A stretch of DNA of 64,000 nt. It comes from Phragmites australis (lineage: Eukaryota > Streptophyta > Magnoliopsida > Poales > Poaceae). The notes under the pieces were generated by a model. It saw only the letters and a list, made by a program, of their open reading frames with translations. It made no database searches and was not told the DNA's origin. The stretch lies in contig NC_084940.1 of assembly GCF_958298935.1 (NCBI RefSeq), positions 6,540,001-6,604,000 on the forward strand, in the 5' to 3' direction. This document shows, in pieces, positions 12,401 to 22,534 of the stretch. Position numbers and translations under genes: made by a program. Within the stretch, counting starts at the first letter, position 1. Each line of letters begins with the position of its first letter.

Positions 12401-12941
12401 CAGACATATCCACCACCAGGGTCCAAACATACTCAATGTCCTGATTCGTAGAATAGAGGGGCGACTTGATGCAAACATCGTAGTAAACCATCGCTCCGGC
12501 CACCCGTAGTACCACCACCTATTGATGGCTTCGCCGAAAATGCATCCTAATATTCTGGCCAGAGCTGGAAGTTCACACAGACAAAGCTGAGGGCCTTCAT
12601 CACTCCATTCTCCATCCGGGTCTTCGGCTGGCAACTGACCTCATGGATGGAGGCGAAAAGTTTTTCTCTCCCTTCGCATCCCTCCACTGCATGGCCCATT
12701 CAAAGATGGCCAGTGAGCAATCGCGTTGACTGCGAGCTGTGACAACTCTACTTAGAAAATGTGGAGCACTCCCTCGAAATGGGAAGCCGAGGCCCGCGTC
12801 GAAAAAGCCTTCAAATACCACGATCTCATGGCCCTGAGGCTCTGGAACCGCCTCATTATGTAGTGCCTGCGTGACGGACCTAGAGGGGATCTTTCCCTCC
12901 TCGACCATCCGATCTAGCTCGGCGTTGCCGATGGCGGATTC
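9480..12941 (-). pseudogene. Antisense 'putative gypsy type transposon' gene (Transposase_28-like), broken
   Basis: This gene runs opposite to gag-pol. Its N-terminal part at 12600-12908 reads VEEGKIPSRSVTQ, then VVFEGFFDAGLGFPF, a match to the Pfam family PF04195 ('putative gypsy type transposon', F..FF.aGL.fP). The next part (11913-12518) continues with SYSFDFADVTCLFLLEG-like text. Further down, 10417-10812 is alanine/glutamate-rich and likely coiled coil, and 9482-9904 resembles a C-terminal acidic tail. Stops and frameshifts separate the parts. The 5' end is interrupted by a solo LTR at 12942-13979; sequence continues beyond it at 13985. The function is unknown; such genes are frequent cargo of Tat elements. 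Confidence 0.65.
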
Positions 12942-13979
12942 TGTCGGATGATGAACTCCGCAAGCGGGGATCCTGAGGGACCCCCTTTGAGATTCGACCG
13001 GGGGGCTGATTCTGGATCTACCTCGTATGTGGATTTAATGCGACTACGTGAGTTCCCATGCGCCATAAATGGAAAGCAACCGTCATGGAGCTGCAGTTCA
13101 ATGTTACAAGGGGTTGAAAAGTGTGTTTCCGGTCGGTCCCGTCGCCCATTACGCCCAACTTTAGCAGGCGCAGGGGGAGGGCCCACCCGGCAGCTGCCGA
13201 ACTACCCTGCGTTCCCTCTCGGTCAGAGCAGGTCTGACGCAGCAAGGGGGCAGGCGATATGCCTCGACCCCAGTGATGATATCTCCAAGCCCGCAGGGTG
13301 ACGTGCGATGGGACCTGTCGCATTAAATGTCCCCACGCTTTCCTGTCAGGAGGTGGCAGGGACTGACGTACTCAGTACGACAAGCGTGGGGGGGGGGGGA
13401 GTGGTTGGAAGTGACAGGCCACGCTCCTTCTTCAATGCAGCATTGGGCCTCTCACCAATTGAGACCTCACCGTTGAGCCCTTGTGGGGTCCACCAGTAAG
13501 GGGCTTCTCAGGTCCTCAGGGAACTCTGGGTGCTCGGGGGCCACTGTTAATGGTCCCGAGCGCCCTCTCCTGGATATGTCTCTTCTCGGGTACTCGGGGA
13601 ACTCTAGGTGCTCGAGGACTACTGTTCATGGTCCCGATCGCCCTCTCACAGAACTGGCTCTTCTCGGGTCCTCGGGGAACTACGGGTACTCGGGGACCAC
13701 TGTTCATGGCCCCGAGCACCCCTCCCGGAACTGGTTCTTCTCAGGTCCTTGGGGAACTATGGGTACTCGGGAACCACTGTTCATGGCCCCGAGCACCCCT
13801 CCCGGAACTGGTTCTTCTCGGGTCCTCAGGGAACTACGGGTACTCGAGGACCACTATTCATGGCCCTGAGCACCCCTCCCGAAACTGGTTCTTCTCGGAT
13901 CCTTGGGAGAAAGCACCACGTGGCACTCTGCTGTCCTGGCCTCAGGACTCGGGGACCCCTGGTTCCCATGTCACCGACA
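12942..13979 (-). repeat. Nested solo LTR with perfect TSD GATTC
   Basis: A segment with ends TGTCGG...CCGACA is flanked by identical 5-bp repeats: GATTC at 12937-12941 and GATTC at 13980-13984. There is no internal retrotransposon region, so it is a solo LTR. Read on the minus strand its start (TGTCGGTGACATGGGAACC) and body match the LTR at 45364-46826, which is in plus orientation, so both are one family. It is 1038 bp against 1463 bp for the other copy, mostly from a shorter 3' part. It contains the 78-bp tandem array listed separately. Confidence 0.9.
13505..13900. repeat. ~78-bp tandem array inside the nested solo LTR
   Basis: Five units begin near 13510, 13588, 13666, 13743 and 13820, each with 'ggtcctcggggaactac'-like text, then 'tcggggaccactgttcatgg' and a 'ccgagcacccctcccgg' end. 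Units 3-5 are closest to each other. The corresponding array in the related LTR lies at 45470-45905. Confidence 0.85.
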
Positions 13980-14640
13980 GATTCCCCGAGTGCACTGGTC
14001 TATCAAGGATACTTCCTGCTAGTACGACGGAGATCCACACCTGGCGGTAGCCCGGGTAGTGACGGAGGAATCTCCGCCGCTTGAGCATCTACCGTCTTGT
14101 GCACATCGACAACCCCGCCCTAAGCACTGGAGCTAACCATGATAGTCCCGGGAGGGCGGTGAGAAGCGTTGGAGAAGGTGGAAGATATGAGTGCTATGGT
14201 CACCCGGGCGCGTGGGCTAAAGCAGATGCAAATGCAGATGGAAGCAAAGGTGTCAGATAGGACCTCTAGTCGGCCGGGACCTCCACCTTACAAACTGAGG
14301 GGGGTGGTTATTTTCTCCTAGGAACGCACGCGCATGTCCTGTCCTTTCACCCACAAGGCCACGGTCATGGGGGACCAAAATCGCCCCCCACAACCCTGTA
14401 ACGACCAGGCACCACATGTCCCACTACTGTTCGATAAGGCGTGACCACGCCACTAAACGTAGGACACATTGAATACCCCTTCACAGGTGTTACGAGACGG
14501 TTAGTTCAAATTGACTAGTCTGGACTTTCCAAAATAACTCGAATAAGACGAAGGACCATAGGCCATCCGTCGCAAAGCCAAGGACCGCTGGAGGCCCTGC
14601 TCCAAAAACTGCGGGGCTGGCCGCTCCACTAGCCACCCTC

Positions 14641-14652
14641 GTGAGGGGCTAC
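14641..14652 (+). other. Polypurine-tract position before the 3' LTR
   Basis: The purine-rich sequence GTGAGGGGCTAC directly precedes the 3' LTR start (TGTTGGGG at 14653), where the plus-strand primer should lie. It is short and interrupted by pyrimidines. Confidence 0.5.
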
Positions 14653-15383
14653 TGTTGGGGTCATCATTAAGGACCCCCGATGCCCCTGGCCCCACTAGCC
14701 TACGGCCTTTGGATCACAGATCTTCGAAGGCCCTTCAGGTCTCTAGGCTTTGGAGCTCTCCAGAGCCCTTGCCCTCCAAAGCCTGGGCGGGCTCTTCGGA
14801 GCCCCTATCCTTTTAAGGACAGGACAACCTCCCTAGAGTCCAGAGGGTGAGCCATCAGGTCTTGGCAAAAGATTGGCCAGGGGGGCCACCAGACATTCTC
14901 TGTCTGCAAGGAAGTGACCGGCATTTAATACCCATGCAAGTGGAGGCCATCATAACATCCCAACGCAAGTGGTGGACGACTTGACACCCTTGGATAGTGT
15001 GATGCCGTAATAGGCGGTTGGCCTAGTAAATCTCCCTTAGAACCACTTGCACCATTGTATTTACCATAGTGGATAATATCTTTTAAATAGGGGTAAAAGT
15101 ATACTATCAAGACCCAGGCTGTATGATTCAACTGGCCCTAGGTTCATGTGGTATAGCGATGACTGGTATCACTATTTCTATAAGGGAAAATTTGTATACT
15201 TGCACCCTAACGGCACTATAAGCATAGACCCTTAGCCATGAGGCCAGGGGGGAGATTTTTCTTATCAATATCAACAACACATTTGGTATTCATCACTCTC
15301 CACTACTTCTCCAAGTTTGTGTCTCCTCTTTAGAAGAGGCTCTTACCGTATTTATTCATGGAAGACTTTTTCTTTCACCAACC
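14653..15383 (+). repeat. 3' LTR of the Tat-type element
   Basis: It starts TGTTGGGG and ends ...CACCAACC, with the terminal CA changed to CC (the 5' copy keeps CA). It is followed at once by the target duplication AACTC. It is 731 bp against 714 bp for the 5' LTR. Confidence 0.88.
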
Positions 15384-15388
15384 AACTC

Positions 15389-16259
15389 CGAGGAACGCAT
15401 GATTGGATGAGCGCCTACCAGCAATCAGCGATTCAGCAATGCATGCATGCATGGATACGACCGACAGTGAGCATCGATCATCAAAAGCTTGCCAAGCATG
15501 TGTTGTTCATGCATCCATGAAATGATGGCAAGAACTAAATGACAAAGAAAAAAAGTGAGTATGAACATAGGACATCGACAGTTAAAAATTGGTTTGCTAT
15601 ATACTAGCTAGTAGCTATTTTGCAGGATTTGATTCGTTGGGAAGTACCAAGAGCAGTGTTTACAAAAGTGGGGCTAGGCGGCGCCTTGGCGCTAGACAGA
15701 GTAGCACCACTTCTTCTAATCTAGGCATTTCACCTAGCCATTTTCCTTATTTTCTCCACTTTTATGTGTTAATATACAATATGTTCCCTATTTTCTCTAT
15801 TTTTCTATGTCAATATGCCAAAAGTAGAACCGCATAGGCACTGCTTCTTGAAACATTGACAAAAGTGGAACCAAATTTTGATATCTGATGCACAAATTTT
15901 TGGTAAAAAAAACTCAAAGGAGCATTGCTCACTTCAACTTTGACTACCATGGGAATGTCTACAAATTCCAACATTTAGATCTGCAACCTATGGTCCTGAA
16001 CATCTGGTCTATCTGCTTGTATGTAAAATGCCTACCCTAAACCTAAACTACATGGTCCTTCCCTACATTGCCCACCTCCGTCATCATGACACAAAACTAC
16101 CATACCTCCAATTTGCCTCTTCCTCGTCGCTGCAAAAACAACAAAATCCTCTGACATCAAGCGTTAGCCCCTACTTCAATTCACTATGTTGAATTTTCTC
16201 CATGGGATAGCAGTCATGGTCCCCATCTTTCGATGAAAGGAGGTAGATTTCAATTTAGG
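15389..16259. other. Intergenic stretch, nothing assigned
   Basis: AT-rich sequence between two element remnants. I see no coding region, transposon end or RNA gene that I can support. Two similar phrases, 'ttttctccactttt' and 'ttttctctattttt' near 15750-15800, suggest a small local duplication. Confidence 0.4.
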
Positions 16260-19200
16260 TGTAGTACGCGTTGGCGATCCGACTACAATAGTCTAGGACG
16301 TTGTGCCTTAGCAATCGATACACCGACCCCATAAGTATCATTGATTTGCTTGAGTACGATCAACCTGACCACGAAGGTCGTTGTCCCGGCAAGAAATTGA
16401 AGAACACGCAAGAACAAGATTAACAAGAAACTGAATTGCAAATATTGATGAAGATTCAATATGTAAACGCAATATGATGGGGTTCCAAAGACTAGTAAAA
16501 CGAGCGGTCTAGTCGACACGCGTGATTACAGGAGAAAGTACCAGTAGCTAACTTTGATCTAAACAAAACCTAAACCCTAGAAGGGGGGGCGCCTATCTAT
16601 TTATAAGCTAGGAGGAGAAGGGATTCAGCCAAAATAGAAGGAGGTCGAATACAACTTAATTACAAAGCCCAAGCCCAATTTGATTCGGACTAGAAGAGCG
16701 ATGCTGAAAGGACAATGATATCGTCTAAAGGGGGAGAATAGGCATTTTTACAAAACAAACTTTGAACCCTTTCGATATTTGACCTAAACTTGCAGCAGAA
16801 ATAAACTAATGGATTTTTCACAATTGAAAAACCTAAATATGCAAGGCTCAACTAGTGCACAATCACCATAAACAAATGTGAAGTTTACAATCCTAGGGTG
16901 ATAAAGATTATTCAAATCTAGTAAGATATACAAGAAACTTCAATCGGAACTTCTAATCAAAGTCAATTGGATATTCTGATCCTACTGATCGGATATTCCA
17001 ATGTCAGTAAAAACAACTAGATGAGAAACACAAAATTAACTCAAAACATGTACATACAAGCATACAAGCATGAATATCAATGTAATGCATAAGAGTAAGA
17101 AAATACATAGGTAAATGATTTGTTACTGAAGTTTGGATGTTCACCGATATCCTACGTCTCCGTTGAGGAAGCTCAGTCACACTTGAGCCATATCTTTTTC
17201 AACCCTTTTCCTCATGAGGATGCACACATGCACTCCTTATCTCCACTATGTCCAACTCTTCCACCACTCCAGAGATGGTGAGTTCTGCAACTACTTCCGA
17301 TCGAGTCTCCTCACAATCTTCACTTGGGGAGATCGCTGACAATCCACCACCAAGCCAGCTAGGAGACGATGGTCTTCAAGAGTAACAACCTCCAGATCTC
17401 GTGCACGATCAACGTCGAGTGCTCAACACACGTAACTAATGCGACAACCATGGTCTACCAAAAAACCACACCCTTCACACATCTCTCCCTTTATTCACTA
17501 AGCCACAAAGGCTTGATTCTCACCAAATATTGATAGAGAGGGAAGGGGAGTACTCAAAGGTGGAACACCAAGTTCAAAAACCTCCCACAAGCAGCACAAA
17601 GCTAGCCAAGCAACTAGCCCCATGAAATGAGGCCAAGGGGTATTTATATCCCACTCTGAAAAACTAGCTGTTGGGCAGATTCTCCACTGATCGGAACTTC
17701 CGATCCCTAGAACCCCAACTGCAAGAAACTAGTTGTTACAGTCTATTCTAGCACACATTGGATGTACTGATCTTCACATCGGAACTTTGGATTAGTTCAA
17801 AACAATAGAATTGAACTTCATAGACCAGCCTAGATCTGGCAAAAAACTACACATTGAAACTTCTGATCCAGACATCGAAACTTCCGATTAAAAACAAACT
17901 CCTAACCAAGAACCCCGAATTAACACAAGACCGGAGATTCAGATCCCAATCGGAACTTCTGATTAGCTCACTCAACTAACTGAGGACACCGAGTTCTCAA
18001 CAAACTAGACTGTCCGACTCATATCGGAACATCCGACCTACATACCGGAACTTCCGATTAGCTCTCACTCATCCAACCGAGAACACCAAGTTCTCAACAA
18101 ACCAGACTGTCCAACCCATATCAGAACATCCGATCAGCACATCAGAACTTCCGATACTCACAAACACTTATGCCAACAAAGGCACTAAGGAACTTTCAGA
18201 AACACCCATCCGATTCTTCCACACACATAGACAAGTTTAATCACCAGAGATCAAACTAGATGCCACAAGGTACACCACACACCACAAAGGCCAACAACAA
18301 CAAATGGTTAAATCTAAAACACATTTTAGATACCCCAGATTAATAAAGCGGACTCTCAACACAAACTCATCCCGCACTAAGCACATGGTTTGAACGCTCG
18401 TACAATAATTTAGCAACACTTTTGGCAGCCCCTCTTGATAGTATGGCTATCGATCCTATAACTCGGTCTCACACCAAACTCCTTGAGACTGATAAAATTA
18501 GAAAACCTATTCTAGTTATACCTTTTCCTTGAGCAATCCTATCGAACTTGACGAACACATCATCCAAGCTCCGACGTTTCTCATAGCTCTTCAAGGCTCG
18601 TCATCAACTCCTCTTCTCTTGATGATAATGATCATCCTTGCTTCCCTTCTCGATCTTCTATTGATCTTCTGGAAGTTTGATGAAGTTCACATGATTGCTT
18701 CTCATGCACCAAACGTGGAATACTTCTCTTTTCACATCATCTTCATTTAGTTCACCACCAAGATATGAATCGCAAGCATCAAACACATAAGTTGCCCACT
18801 AAGCTTGTCTTGATCTTGCTCTTCTAACTTGGCACATTTAATGTTTTGATTCAACTCATGCCTTCTTATGAATCCTAACCCCAACTCGCTCTTAAGCACA
18901 AAGCACATAGGTTAATCCATAAAACTTGATTGATAATGTCATGCCTTTAATTACTTAGTCTCCAAAAATAACTTAGCCTTTATACTTATTGTCAATCTTC
19001 TTAAGCTTCTTATTCTTCTCTTGAGCATCACTAAGAGTTCAATGATGATAACATATTTATATTGATCTCATGATATTATTCAATGAATTCATGTTTTATC
19101 ACTTATGCATCTCCTATGAAATAACCTACTAACAATTCTCAACACAATTGTTAGTCTATAGGTATTATCATTAACTTACCCGAGCATCACCTAGAGTTCA

Positions 19201-19860
19201 TTCATTTTGATGCATATCTCTTTTCCATACATCACCTACAGAACGACCTATTAATAATTCTCAACAATATTATTAGTTAATAGATATTGCCATTAATTAC
19301 CAAAACCACACTTAAAGGATAGGTGAACCTTCAATGCGACTTGTTTTGCAGATTTTGGACAACACAGAAGGCATTTGGAGATGAGGCCAGATCCGTGTGA
19401 AAGTAGACTCTGAGACCTTTCCAACAAGTACTCATGGGCCTCCACCACCTTTCGGCATCAAGGGTTATGGTCATTTGAATTTGGTGCTGCCTAGAGCTCC
19501 GAATATGAATTGATCTCGTGGACATAACTGGATTTATGAGCGGTAGCCCTTTGATTACACTTGAGCTGGTATGGCTCTTCTCTCAAGTTTCTAAGGATAA
19601 TAAATCATCATAATAATTTAGTAGCATCCATCCTTAGAAATATTTGTATGTACAGCGAGGAACGAGTTCACCTGATAATTAAGTTGACGGATACGAGCTC
19701 GCGTAATCGGTCCTTGAATACGTGTAACCAATAGATTTGGCATAACCGAAGCATCAACTTGTGTAACTGGACTTGTCGGATGTGTATCCAAATAAATTAT
19801 GGACGTATCCGCAGAAGTGATATCCTCATCACCATGCCACCTTTTGTTGCCGCTCACTAT
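16260..19860 (-). mobile_element. Remnant of a minus-strand Ty3/gypsy element (pol tail plus 3' LTR), split by a solo LTR
   Basis: At 19618-19857 the minus strand encodes a short tail with VTRIQGPITRARIRQLNYQV, a phrase typical of the end of the polyprotein in several grass gypsy families. Downstream on the minus strand (19330-19550) lies untranslated text of the same families. At 16260-16704 there is an LTR-like segment with a TATA motif (TATAAATAG at about 16595-16605 read on the minus strand) followed by a leader. The copia-type solo LTR at 16705-19333 interrupts it. The outer ends are not resolved and I find no target duplication, so the remnant is probably truncated. Confidence 0.5.
16705..19333 (-). 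repeat. SIRE/Maximus-like copia solo LTR
   Basis: Read on the minus strand it starts TGAAGGTTCACC and ends ATTGTCCTTTCA after 'CTATTCTCCCCCTTTAGACG', the ending found in SIRE/Maximus-type copia LTRs. It aligns along its length with the LTR at 57311-59712. ATGC is present on both sides (16701-16704 and 19334-19337), a 4-bp match where 5 bp is usual. There is no internal region, so it is a solo LTR. The many 'cggaacttccgat'-like phrases at 17700-18150 are short dispersed repeats within the LTR. Confidence 0.75.
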
Positions 19861-20040
19861 ACTCCTAAAATCCTACGATCCATGCGGTGTCGGTGCTGCT
19901 GCCTCCCCTCCATTCATCTATAGCTGCTTCATCGCCGCCAGATCAGATGATGAGCCACTAAAGCACGAACCACAGGGTTTGATCCCACACATGGTTGGAA
20001 AATACCGACCAAAGAATCGGGGAACTTTGGTTGCCTAAGA

Positions 20041-22137
20041 AATATCAAATGTGAAATAGAATATAATCCCTTTGTCCTAATACAACTTGATCTCTATAGG
20101 CGGCCCTTCCGTGTTTCAAGGTACAATCACTTGAAGATATACTATGGCCATTATTTCTAACAACTAATTGTATTGCATAATCCTATAAAAATGGCAAGGT
20201 TAAGGGCGAGGATTTTGTCTATGCTCCAATCATATGTTACATAATCAAGGTCAAATCCTTCAATATTTTGTCCATGGCATGTATTATGATCTGTGAATTA
20301 AATTCAGAATATGGATCCACAAACTTCAAAACTTTTTCAAAATGTAATGCAATTTTGGGCGTAACTATCCAATATAAGGAGAAAGGTACCAATCAAAAAG
20401 GTCAGTCTGATGAACTCAACAACATACCAGGATGCAGCTCTAAAAAAAAGCATACCCAGACTTAGCTCCCATAAGCCATCCACTTGGGGCGGAAGATAAT
20501 GAAAGGGGACAAAGTCCTAACTAAATCAACACACAATAACCTAAACCTTCTACCCATTCCATCCATCATGATATCAATTAAATGGTGTATCAATTCTATA
20601 AATTGGATAAGCAATAAATAAATTAACAAAATTCTTTTATTTTAGATAGAAGTTTCTTCTATCTAAAATAAAAGAAAAACTTTTGAGGGAGCGGAATTCC
20701 TAGTAAAAAAATCCTGGCAGCAGTAGCAGTTGCAACAGGAGCTGAATGTGAAATGAGGCATGGAATAGAGCCACTGCGAAGAAATTCTGAATCAATCTAG
20801 AAATCATGAAATCTATATTCTATTTGGATTTGATAGGAGCATATGTGGATACTGTTGATGTAGTATACCTTTTATTTCTTCGAAGATGTTTTCAACATCA
20901 TTAAGATCTGTTTTTCGAGTCTATGATATAACCAAATTGGATGCTATCGTTTTCCTCCAGCATTAATAGAATTCTTTGGGGATGCAACACCATTTAAAGA
21001 CTGCCGACACATTCAACAACACTACACAATTCACAGGGAGCGCATATTATTCTCGGTGCAGCCCCAGCGCATATCACATGCAATTAGCACATTTGCAGAT
21101 ACGCTTTCATGTGCGAATTTTCTTCCAGCTCCTCCCTGCTATAGCTAGATAGTTTTGCTTAACTATCTATAATTTCCTGCAGCATTTGCCTTTACATGCA
21201 GAGCCACACAACTCAACTGCCTCGGTTCGGCTTATACCATTCACCTAGCCTCCTCTCAGTCCTCACAACGCTCACGCACACACATGCACTCATGCAGCTA
21301 GCTAGCAAATGTGCAGACAATGGCAGAGGTGCCGAGTGAGCTTTCTGCATATCTTTCAGTGCTTCGAGACGGTACAGATCAGACAGTGGGGGTGGGGGGG
21401 CATCTCTAGCCAAGACAGACAAGGGAGGTTAGGGAGGTAGCTAGACCGAGAAAGAAAGCGATCGGGGGCACTGAAAACCATGCGCGCGTCCGCATCTATT
21501 TCCATGCCCATTGCTGCTCCCTAGCTAATCTCCTACAGAAGCGTTTCATCATTTCACTTGAGACGTCGATGCAGAGAGAGAAAAAAGGAGAGAGAGAGAG
21601 AGCGTGGCTCTGTCTCTGTGAGCATGCATGCATGCATGATTGTGCGTGTTGTTTTGGATTACTAGTGCCATTGCTGAGCAGCCACAGTGTGCCTGGGAGT
21701 TTTGAAATCTTATCTCTAGTGCGTGTTGTGTTTCACCCCGTCCCTCCTCTTGTTTCAGTGCCCAGCAGTTCATTTGTCCCCTCAGATTCTTCCACTCGGT
21801 TCCCCACTTCCAACACCATTCCTGGCCGATTCCATTTGGCCTCGCTCGAATCGCTGCTCGATTTGGCCATGGCGACCACTTGTTTTATGGTCTATGAAAA
21901 GATTCTTAGTCCAAAGAAAAAGATGGCGTTGCTTAGGTAAAACGATGGCTAAATGTTTGCAGTTGCATTTTAGTACTTGGGACAAAGATCATGGCATGAT
22001 CCTTATACTTGGTGGCTAGCAGCTAGCTCACCTTTACAAAGGGCATCGTCTACTTGCTTTCCATGAGTAAGGTTTTTCCAAGTAGGTCCAATGGGAAGCA
22101 AACATCGAAAGATTCCAGGAAAATAATATGTACAAAA
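20041..22137. other. Intergenic stretch downstream of the IDD gene
   Basis: Apart from the hairpin at 20632-20676 and a short GA-repeat at 21588-21603, I see nothing that I can name. CATGCATG-type tetranucleotide repeats occur near 21622. Confidence 0.4.
20632..20676. repeat. Perfect 21-bp inverted repeat with 3-nt loop
   Basis: The left arm 20632-20652 (TTCTTTTATTTTAGATAGAAG) and the right arm 20656-20676 are exact reverse complements around the loop TTT. It would form a very stable hairpin if transcribed. It lies in AT-rich intergenic DNA; no flanking duplication is evident. Confidence 0.9.
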
Positions 22138-22294
22138 TTGATAAACTTTGATAATTTGTCTGAAATTGGCCATCTTTTAATCATATGACTCACGTGAGCT
22201 AGTTTGTAAAGAATAAATTTTATTACAAACTAGTTCACGTAGAGCATATGATCAAATAATGATTAACTTCGGACATATTATCAAAGTTAATCAA
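22138..22294. repeat. Long imperfect foldback (72-bp arms), MITE-like
   Basis: The left arm 22138-22209 pairs with the right arm 22223-22294, both 72 bp and about 80% complementary by eye, around a 13-nt AT loop. The outer ends read TTGATAAACTTTGATAA and its complement. It lies about 240 bp beyond the stop codon of the IDD gene and may fall in its 3' flank or 3' UTR. It fits a miniature inverted-repeat element or a hairpin-RNA source. I could not name the superfamily. Confidence 0.75.
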
Positions 22295-22534
22295 CTTTAG
22301 AAAAATATTATCAAATTTCCCTTCCATGCACGTCACAGTTTTCTAGCAGCTAGCCCTCGTCTCTGCTTAGCTCTCCTGCTCAGAAGACTTGAACACCAGG
22401 CAGCACTAGACGGATTGAGCTACCGATCTTCCACACCACCAGCAGCATCTGTTTAAATCACGCTTCACCATGCATGCGCCAACCGGCCGTCTCGTCGGTA
22501 AAACAAGAAGTGATCGAAAGGTCGATCGAGCTAG

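Larger units (their letters stand above)
2426..15383 (+). mobile_element. Decayed Ty3/gypsy (Tat-type) LTR retrotransposon with 5-bp TSD
   Basis: Two related LTRs (2426-3139 and 14653-15383) begin TGTTG and are in direct orientation. The bases outside them are identical: AACTC at 2421-2425 and AACTC at 15384-15388, so this is one insertion event with intact ends. Domain order on the plus strand is gag, aspartic protease, reverse transcriptase, RNase H, a second RNase H-like domain and integrase. A 6-kb non-pol region follows, with genes in antisense. A second RNase H plus antisense cargo between integrase and the 3' LTR is typical of the Tat/RIRE2/Grande type of grass gypsy elements (family knowledge). 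All reading frames are interrupted by stops and frameshifts, and the LTRs differ at many positions, so the insertion is old and not autonomous. Confidence 0.9.
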
